Source: UBA4675 sp964601265 (GTDB lineage: Bacteria > Bacillota > Clostridia > Christensenellales > Borkfalkiaceae). Taken from it: a stretch of 36,224 nt of DNA. Shown here one piece after another: positions 1 to 5,264 of this stretch; positions within the stretch are counted from its first letter, which is position 1, and every line of letters begins with the position of its first letter. A model generated the notes under the pieces. That model had not been told where the DNA came from. It ran no database searches and saw nothing but the letters and a program-made list of their open reading frames with translations. The position numbers were made by a program, and so were the translations under genes. The stretch is taken from contig CAZRMT010000006.1 of NCBI GenBank assembly GCA_964601265.1, positions 1 to 36,224 on the forward strand, in the 5' to 3' direction.

Positions 1-2058
1 CTTTCAAAAGCGTTGCTTTGCGAAATTATTGGCGGAGTTGACGTTGTAACCGGTGAGGCGTATACGATATTAAACAGATTGTATAACACAAACGATAATT
101 TTAATCAGTTACTGTTTTCAGACGAGTACAACTTTAAAAAAGCTATAGAAGAAAACAATTTCGGTACCGCCAAAGAAGAAATTACGTACGACGACGTAAA
201 GGAGTTATATTTATCGCCTATGGCTCGACGCGGTGTTTGGCAAGCGTTAACTATGGCTGACGAATACGTGAAAAACGTTGGTAAAACGCCCGATAAGATT
301 TTTATAGAGGTAACTCGACAAGACGGCGAAAAGGGCGATATTGGACGAACGGCTTCTCGTAAGCAAAAACTCTTAGAGTTGTATAAGGGAATTAGCTCGG
401 ATTGCAGAGAAATCGAGGAGTTAATAAAAGAGTTAAATCGCGATGATATAACAGAATCGAAACTTCGTTCAGAACGATTGTATTTATATTTCTTGCAACT
501 TGGCAAGTGTGCTTATACGGGAAACCGCATTGACTTAGAAGATTTAGTTGGTAGTCGGTACGACGTGGACCATATTATTCCGCAATCTATGACGAAAGAC
601 GATAGTATTGATAATAAAGTGTTAGTTGAAACGCAAAAAAATCACGAAAAAACTAACGTGTATCCATTGCCTTCGGGTTTTAGCACGCAACGCGATTTTT
701 GGAAAATATTAAAAGAAAAAAAGTTAATGTCGCAAGAAAAATACAATCGTTTAACGCGTACCGAACCGCTAACAGAGGCGGATTTTAGAAATTTTATTAA
801 CCGTCAACTAGTGGTAACTAATCAAACCGTTAAAGTCGTTGCCGAGTTGCTTAAAGAAAAATACGAGCCTTTAGGCGCAAAAATCGTTTATAGCAAAGCA
901 AAAAACGTAAACGACTTTAAGCAAAAGCATAATATCGTAAAATGCCGTGAAACCAACGATTTGCACCATGCGCGCGACGCGTATTTAAATGTTGTGGTTG
1001 GTAACGTTTTAGATACGAAATTTACGTCGAACCGTGCCTATTTTTATTCGGATAAGGAGGGTGTGCAACGCGGATATAATTTAGATAAACTTTTCAGTTG
1101 GAAGGTCGAGGGTGCTTGGAACGGTTCAAGCGATATTGACAGGGTAAAGAAAATTGTTGCAAAAACAAGCATGTCCGTTACGCGTTACGCATACTTAAAC
1201 AAAGGTGCTTTTTACGAAGAAACTGTTCAATCAAAAGAAGATAAAGCAATAGTAGCGCCTCGTAAACTTTGCGCGCCTTACAATCAAACCGAAAAATATG
1301 GTGGTTATAAATCGTTAAAAACCGCGTATTTTGCTATCGTTCAATCAAAGGATAAAAAGGGTAACCTAATTAAAACGATAGAGGCTATTCCGATACTAAT
1401 AGATTATCGCGCGAGAGAAGACAAAAACGCAATTCTTAAATATTTGCAATCTATAGGGCTTGTTAATCCTCAAATTTTGGTAGAAAAAATAAAAGTTAAA
1501 GCTTTGGTTTTAATAAACGGTTATAAAGCGTGGCTTGCGGGAGTTACCGGTTCGCAAATACTCGTTCACAACGCGTTACAGTGGTTTACGGACGCTAAAA
1601 CTGACGAATACGTAAAGAGCTTGGCAAAATTACTTGAAAAAGATAGGCTAGGCAAACTTTCCAACTTTGAAAAACAGCAAGAGGAAATTGCTTTAACGAG
1701 CAACCGCAAAGGAGTTACGCTAAGCGCAACTAAAACTAAAAATTCTTTACTGTATAACGAAATTTTAAAAACTTTAAGTAAAACAACTTATAGAGGACTA
1801 TCCGCAGTGGAGAGTTTTTTAAGTAAACTGCAAAATAAGGAACCGTTTTTCAACGCTTTAACAACTTTTGAACAAATTAAAGTTTTATTGCAAATAATTC
1901 GATTTATGAAATGCAATTCGGAGTGTCCTGATTTAACTTTATTGCAAGACGGCGCCACGTGTGGCAAACTGCTAATTAGTAAAAATATTACGAACGTTGA
2001 TTTTAGAATTATTCATCAATCGCCTTGCGGTTTAACGGAGCGTGTTCAAAAAATATAA
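1..2058 (+). CDS. cas9: Type II-A CRISPR endonuclease Cas9, C-terminal part (5' end outside window)
   Basis: RNA-guided double-strand DNA nuclease. The reading frame is open from base 1, so the start lies upstream; 685 codons remain, matching SpCas9 from about residue 650 (LSxxL motif at the edge) to the C-terminus. Visible: RuvC-II strand IFIEVTRQ (Glu codon at 307-309, equivalent to SpCas9 E762), HNH motif YDVDHIIPQS (catalytic His codon at 571-573) followed by KDDSIDNKVL, and RuvC-III HHARDAYLNVVVG (Asp codon at 976-978, equivalent to D986). The C-terminal PAM-interacting domain ends with IIHQSPCGL, like the IHQSITGL end of SpCas9, but shorter. All visible catalytic residues are intact. 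The stop codon overlaps the cas1 start by one base (TAATG), so this is an operon. Arginine codons are mainly CGN, unlike the core genes here. The RuvC-I Asp, bridge helix and most of REC cannot be seen. Confidence 0.97.
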   Translation, partial: LSKALLCEIIGGVDVVTGEAYTILNRLYNTNDNFNQLLFSDEYNFKKAIEENNFGTAKEEITYDDVKELYLSPMARRGVWQALTMADEYVKNVGKTPDKIFIEVTRQDGEKGDIGRTASRKQKLLELYKGISSDCREIEELIKELNRDDITESKLRSERLYLYFLQLGKCAYTGNRIDLEDLVGSRYDVDHIIPQSMTKDDSIDNKVLVETQKNHEKTNVYPLPSGFSTQRDFWKILKEKKLMSQEKYNRLTRTEPLTEADFRNFINRQLVVTNQTVKVVAELLKEKYEPLGAKIVYSKAKNVNDFKQKHNIVKCRETNDLHHARDAYLNVVVGNVLDTKFTSNRAYFYSDKEGVQRGYNLDKLFSWKVEGAWNGSSDIDRVKKIVAKTSMSVTRYAYLNKGAFYEETVQSKEDKAIVAPRKLCAPYNQTEKYGGYKSLKTAYFAIVQSKDKKGNLIKTIEAIPILIDYRAREDKNAILKYLQSIGLVNPQILVEKIKVKALVLINGYKAWLAGVTGSQILVHNALQWFTDAKTDEYVKSLAKLLEKDRLGKLSNFEKQQEEIALTSNRKGVTLSATKTKNSLLYNEILKTLSKTTYRGLSAVESFLSKLQNKEPFFNALTTFEQIKVLLQIIRFMKCNSECPDLTLLQDGATCGKLLISKNITNVDFRIIHQSPCGLTERVQKI

Positions 2059-2939
2059 TGGGATTTCGTATAGTTATAATAAAAAATCGGGCAAAATTAG
2101 AATTTAGATTAAACAACTTAATAGTTCGCGGAGAGCAGGAAAAGAAAATTTTTATTGATGAAATAAATACTTTAATAGTGCAAAGTACGGCTGTTTCTTT
2201 AACTGCTTCTCTTCTATGCGAGCTAGTGAAAAGGAATATCAAGGTTGTATTTTGCGATGAGAAATATAATCCGCAATCCGAACTGTTACCCTATTACGGG
2301 GCGCATAACACTTCAAAACGTTATAAGGAGCAAATACTTTGGAATAGCGATATAAAAGCAAGAGTTTGGCGAAAAATTATCGAAAATAAAATTTTGGGTC
2401 AAGCGGAGTATTTGCATGATTGTGGTTTTTTCGAGCAATCAGAGCTTTTGCACTCGTATTTGCTTGATTTGCAAAATAATGATTCTACTAATAGAGAAGG
2501 TGATTCCGCAAAGGTATATTTTAATTGTTTGCTTGGCGTTGGCAACGGTAGAAAATCGGGTGGATTTTTAAACGGGTGCTTAAATTACGGATATGCAGTA
2601 TTGTTGTCTGCTTTTAATCGAGAAATAGTTTCAAGCGGTTACTTAACTCAACTAGGTATTTGGCACGATAACGAATTTAATCAATTTAATCTCGGGTGCG
2701 ATTTAATGGAGCCGTTTCGTGTAGTGGTTGATAGAACGGCAATGAGTATCCAAGAGGGCGATAAAGATTTTAAAAAGAAAATGGCGAATATACTTAATTA
2801 TAAAGCGTTCGTTTGCGGAAAAAGTACGACGTTAGATTTAGCAATTAGGCAATACGCTAAAAGTGTTTTTTACGCATTACAAGAGAATGATGAGGAATTA
2901 TTGGTATTTCCCGAAAAAATTACGCTAGATGAATTGTAG
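2058..2939 (+). CDS. cas1: CRISPR-associated integrase Cas1, type II-A
   Basis: Catalytic subunit of the Cas1-Cas2 spacer integrase. The 293-residue protein has the type II-A Cas1 layout: an N-terminal beta domain beginning MGFRIVIIKNRAKLEF, then the helical catalytic domain with the three metal ligands in NREGDSAKVYF (Glu), GIWHDNEFNQFN (His) and LMEPFR (Glu). The pattern follows S. pyogenes Cas1 (NREGHAARIYF, GLKHANQFNQFN, IMEPFR), so the enzyme looks functional. I chose ATG 2058, which overlaps the cas9 stop, rather than the in-frame ATG at 2025 inside cas9, because homology begins at MGFR. It overlaps cas2 by 11 bases, as expected for translationally coupled genes. Confidence 0.96.
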   Translation: MGFRIVIIKNRAKLEFRLNNLIVRGEQEKKIFIDEINTLIVQSTAVSLTASLLCELVKRNIKVVFCDEKYNPQSELLPYYGAHNTSKRYKEQILWNSDIKARVWRKIIENKILGQAEYLHDCGFFEQSELLHSYLLDLQNNDSTNREGDSAKVYFNCLLGVGNGRKSGGFLNGCLNYGYAVLLSAFNREIVSSGYLTQLGIWHDNEFNQFNLGCDLMEPFRVVVDRTAMSIQEGDKDFKKKMANILNYKAFVCGKSTTLDLAIRQYAKSVFYALQENDEELLVFPEKITLDEL

Positions 2940-3249
2940 ATTTATGAGATTATTGTTATTTTTTGATTTACCCATGCTGACGGATAAAAATAGGCGAGAG
3001 TATAACCGTTTTCATAAATATTTATTAAAAAACGGTTTTATTATGATGCAAAAATCCGTTTATACGAAGCTTGTAATAAATAACGTTACGAGTGATGCGG
3101 TAAAACAACGCGTTCGCGAAAATTTACCTACGGACGGCATCGTAGAACTTCTTGAAATTACCGAAAAACAGTTTTCAAGGATAGAATATTTAGTCGGAGA
3201 AGAACAGCAACTTGTAATAGATACGATTGATAGGTTGGTGGAATTATGA
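2929..3249 (+). CDS. cas2: CRISPR-associated protein Cas2, type II-A
   Basis: Structural partner of Cas1 in the integrase complex. The 106-residue ferredoxin-like protein has the first strand MRLLLFFDLP with the conserved Asp, then RREYNRFHKYLLKNGFIMMQKSVYTKL and a C-terminal EKQFSRIEYLVG element. These match S. pyogenes Cas2 (MRMILMFDMP, FLLSEGFIMHQFSVYSKL, EKQFARMIYLYG). Start 2929 is preferred to the internal ATG at 2944 because the longer N-terminus MNCRFMR parallels MSYRYMR in that homologue. The gene begins inside the end of cas1, and its stop overlaps the ATG of csn2 (ATGA at 3246-3249). Confidence 0.94.
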   Translation: MNCRFMRLLLFFDLPMLTDKNRREYNRFHKYLLKNGFIMMQKSVYTKLVINNVTSDAVKQRVRENLPTDGIVELLEITEKQFSRIEYLVGEEQQLVIDTIDRLVEL

Positions 3250-3311
3250 AAAATGAAATCTAAATTGCACACGTACATTTAGAAACCCCGCTAATTATAT
3301 CAGATAACTTC
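3246..3311 (+). pseudogene. csn2: Original 5' end of csn2, interrupted by TAA at 3261-3263
   Basis: Twenty-two codons in frame with csn2, starting at an ATG coupled to the cas2 stop (ATGA). Codon 6 is TAA. The codons after it still encode Csn2-like sequence (LETPLII). A single base change would restore a 233-residue protein, close to the usual 220 or so. Confidence 0.75.
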
Positions 3312-3947
3312 GTGCAGGTTTTAATCGTTGAAAATCCAAGCGAGTTTTTTAACGTGGTAACTGATTTAAATCGTCAATTTGAAGGCTGTCAAGGAACTTT
3401 TGTTTTTTCTAGTGGGGAGGACGTTATAAACGTTGCAAAATATGGCGCGATGGTTTGCGATTTATTTCATTTTGAATTGAACGATAAAAGTATAACTTCG
3501 CTTTTGTATAAACGGTTAGAATCAATTGTTTTCGGTGAAAAACTTGTTGAGTTTAACGCCTTATCTACAAAAATGATGAAGTTTTTGGCGGATATTTCGT
3601 GTGATTTCCCTTTTTCGTTAGAATATAAAGAAGCTCAACCGACCGATTATTTTAAGGTTGCGGGGGTAAAATTAGAAAACGATTACGAAAGTTTAGAAGA
3701 AAAAATTATTTGCTATATCAATGCAATGATAGAACTAAAAAAGTGCGATTTTTTTATTTTCGTCAATTTAAAAAGTGTTTTAAACGACGAAAAATTATTG
3801 CAAATATACAAGCATTGTAAGTTGGAGCAAGTAGGGTTATTGCTTATAGAAAGCCAAAAAAGTCGTCCGTTACTGTCGGTTGAAAAAGCAGTAATTATTA
3901 CTGAAGATTTATGTGAAATACTTGAAAATTACGAAGAAATAAGGTAA
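3312..3947 (+). CDS. csn2: Csn2, type II-A adaptation protein; N-terminus cut off by a stop codon
   Basis: Csn2 is the ring-shaped DNA-end-binding tetramer needed for spacer acquisition in type II-A systems. This 211-residue open frame from GTG 3312 matches it: VLIVENPSEFF, the central helical part, FFIFVNLKSVLNDEKLLQIYKHC and LLLIESQKSR before a terminal strand VIITEDL. The expected start is ATG 3246, which overlaps the cas2 stop and is in the same frame. From there the frame reads MKNEI, TAA, then IAHVHLETPLIISDNFV and straight into the open frame; HLETPLII resembles LLDEPIPL in S. pyogenes Csn2. The TAA at 3261-3263 is therefore a nonsense codon inside real coding sequence. GTG 3312 has no recognisable Shine-Dalgarno and would delete the first beta strand, so the product is probably poorly made or defective. 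An assembly error in one base (CAA to TAA) is the alternative. Confidence 0.85.
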   Translation: MQVLIVENPSEFFNVVTDLNRQFEGCQGTFVFSSGEDVINVAKYGAMVCDLFHFELNDKSITSLLYKRLESIVFGEKLVEFNALSTKMMKFLADISCDFPFSLEYKEAQPTDYFKVAGVKLENDYESLEEKIICYINAMIELKKCDFFIFVNLKSVLNDEKLLQIYKHCKLEQVGLLLIESQKSRPLLSVEKAVIITEDLCEILENYEEIR

Positions 3948-3954
3948 AATAAAA

Positions 3955-3983
3955 TTGTAAAAATTTATTTGTTTTGCTTATAG
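3955..3983 (+). promoter_or_regulatory. Putative promoter in CRISPR leader
   Basis: TTGTAA (3955-3960), 17 bases, TTATAG (3978-3983) just after the csn2 stop, pointing into the array. It is AT-rich and close to consensus, and the only reasonable promoter in the 84-bp leader. Confidence 0.4.
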
Positions 3984-4024
3984 GGTAACCGTGTTCGTCA
4001 ATATTGTGATATTCACGCTGAAAA

Positions 4025-4031
4025 ATTTGAG
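4025..4031 (+). promoter_or_regulatory. Leader-anchoring sequence ATTTGAG
   Basis: The last seven bases of the leader are ATTTGAG, directly abutting the first repeat, which begins GTTTGAG. ATTTGAG is the known leader-anchoring element of streptococcal type II-A arrays that directs Cas1-Cas2 to the leader-proximal repeat. A second copy at 4180-4186 lies in the duplicated sequence right of the N gap. It fixes array polarity: leader on the left, newest spacers next to it. Confidence 0.7.
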
Positions 4032-4420
4032 GTTTGAGTGTCTTGTTATTCTGTAAGTAATTAAAACNNNNNNNNNNNNNNNNNNNNNNNNNNNNNNNNN
4101 NNNNNNNNNNNNNNNNNNNNNNNNNNNNNNNNNNNNNNNNNNNNNNNNNNNNNNNNNNNNNNNNNNNTCACGCTGAAAAATTTGAGGTTTGAGTGTCTTG
4201 TTATTCTGTAAGTAATTAAAACAAATATATATAGAAAGTTATAGAAAATGACGTTTGAGTGTCTTGTTATTCTGTAAGTAATTAAAACAAAAAGTTTTCG
4301 GAAAACTTGTTTATTTATGTTTGAGTGTCTTGTTATTCTGTAAGTAATTAAAACTTAAACCAGAATTGAGAGGCTGCCGATAAAGTTTGAGCGTCTTGTT
4401 ATTCTGTAACTAATCTAATA
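4032..4420 (+). CRISPR. Type II-A CRISPR array, 36-nt repeats and 30-nt spacers, with assembly gap
   Basis: Repeats begin GTTTGAGTGTC and end AATTAAAAC. Identical copies lie at 4032-4067, 4187-4222, 4253-4288 and 4319-4354. A degenerate terminal copy at 4385-4420 has six substitutions (repeat positions 8, 26, 31, 32, 35 and 36), marking the trailer end. Spacers are 4223-4252, 4289-4318 and 4355-4384, each exactly 30 nt. The N gap (4068-4167) follows the first repeat, and 4168-4186 repeats the leader end. After merging that apparent duplication, the visible array is leader, R, S1, R, S2, R, S3, degenerate R. Repeat and spacer sizes are typical of II-A, and the array is transcribed in the same direction as the cas genes. 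The middle spacer contains a near-perfect palindrome. Targets cannot be assigned from the sequence. Confidence 0.95.
4068..4167. other. Scaffold gap of 100 N with identical 55-mers on both sides
   Basis: Exactly 100 N. The 55 bases before it (4013-4067) are identical to the 55 bases after it (4168-4222): 19 bases of leader plus one repeat. This is the signature of two contigs that share a k-mer end and were joined with a default gap, so the true gap is probably minus 55 bases. Confidence 0.85.
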
Positions 4421-4460
4421 TTGCAATAATAGGTGTAAAACCTAACGTCTAAAAAGTTGA

Positions 4461-4499
4461 TAAAAAAATAACCGTCACGCAATTCAATGCGTGGCGGTT
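4461..4499 (-). terminator. Intrinsic terminator of the minus-strand phosphoribosyltransferase gene
   Basis: On the minus strand an 11-bp stem (4489-4499 with 4470-4480, one G-T pair) and an 8-base loop are followed by ATTTTTTT (4462-4469). It sits about 80 bases beyond the stop of the minus-strand gene and also separates it from the convergent CRISPR array. Confidence 0.75.
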
Positions 4500-4577
4500 A
4501 GTGCTTTTAGGTGATTGTTTTTTGTAAAATATCGTTTTATGTTTTATATACCGCTATATGTCGTTAAACGGTAAAAT

Positions 4578-5120
4578 TTAGTCGGTAAGTACGGGGATTG
4601 AGGCGATATAGGTTACGTCGGGGCGGTCTTTCGCTTCGCCTTCGGCTAGAACGAACGCTTTTCCTACTATTATTCCGCCTGCGAGTTCAACTATCTTTTC
4701 AAGTCCTTTTAAGCTTGCTCCCGTGGAGATTACGTCGTCGACGATTACTACTTTTTTGCCTTTTATCAAAGAGGCGTCGTCTGCGGAAAGATAAAGGCGT
4801 TGTTCTTTACCCGTAGTGATAGAACTTTCGATAGTTATGTCCAAACCGTCTTGCATATAAAGTTTTTTGCTTTTTCTTGCAACGGCGTAACGGCTTTGAC
4901 CTAATTCTCTCGCAACTACGTGAGTGAGTTGAAGCCCTTTCGATTCGGCGGTAATTAAAGCGTCACATTCGGGTATGCGTTTTGCAAGTGCTTTACCGCA
5001 GTGTTCGGTCATTTCACTGTGTCCGTGAAGGTTAAAAAAACAAATTGATACGCCGTCGGCAATTTTAAGCACGGGCAAATCCGCTTTATATCCGTCTAAG
5101 TCTACTGAATATGTTCTCAT
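4578..5120 (-). CDS. Phosphoribosyltransferase family protein (adenine PRTase-like)
   Basis: Type I phosphoribosyltransferase fold, 180 residues. The PRPP-binding motif VVIVDDVISTGAS is at about residues 124-136, preceded by ITAESKGLQLTHVVARELG (hood/PPi-loop region) and YAVARKSKKLYM. Such enzymes transfer phosphoribose from PRPP to a base, here probably a purine. It differs from classical Apt, which has a GPEARGF motif, so the substrate is not certain; similar clostridial proteins are usually annotated as apt-like. The gene stands alone, with its own promoter (5154-5181), a good Shine-Dalgarno GGGAG six bases before the ATG, and its own terminator. It is convergent with the CRISPR array and divergent from the ATPase gene. 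Purine salvage is the likely role; regulation of purine genes is an untested alternative. Confidence 0.85.
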   Translation of the reverse strand: MRTYSVDLDGYKADLPVLKIADGVSICFFNLHGHSEMTEHCGKALAKRIPECDALITAESKGLQLTHVVARELGQSRYAVARKSKKLYMQDGLDITIESSITTGKEQRLYLSADDASLIKGKKVVIVDDVISTGASLKGLEKIVELAGGIIVGKAFVLAEGEAKDRPDVTYIASIPVLTD

Positions 5121-5153
5121 TACGTTTCTCCCATATAGGTTTTTTCCTATTAT

Positions 5154-5181
5154 ATTGTATCATTTTTTTGGAAAATATCAA
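5154..5181 (-). promoter_or_regulatory. Promoter of the phosphoribosyltransferase gene
   Basis: Read on the minus strand: TTGATA (5176-5181), 16 bases, TACAAT (5154-5159). It lies 34-61 bases before the start codon. Confidence 0.6.
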
Positions 5182-5264
5182 CTGATTTACAAAAGAAAAA
5201 TACTATTTTTACCTTTTGTCGGCATATACTTTACAAGAATATCCGTTTGTAGAGGAGAAAGGGA

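Noticed and set aside
2025..2057. cas1 starting at ATG 2025 inside cas9
   Set aside because: Homology to type II-A Cas1 begins at MGFR (2058), and the TAATG overlap is a typical coupled start.
4168..4222. A second leader and first repeat, suggesting two CRISPR arrays
   Set aside because: It is base-for-base the same 55-mer as 4013-4067 and begins exactly at the end of the N gap, so an assembly overlap is far more likely.
3948..4460. Possible tracrRNA near the array
   Set aside because: I found no anti-repeat (a stretch complementary to the repeat) in the leader or trailer by eye; in type II-A loci it usually lies upstream of cas9, outside this window.
4598..4816. Arginine/leucine-rich open frame on the plus strand opposite the phosphoribosyltransferase gene
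   Set aside because: Low-complexity shadow of the minus-strand coding sequence, with no ribosome-binding site.
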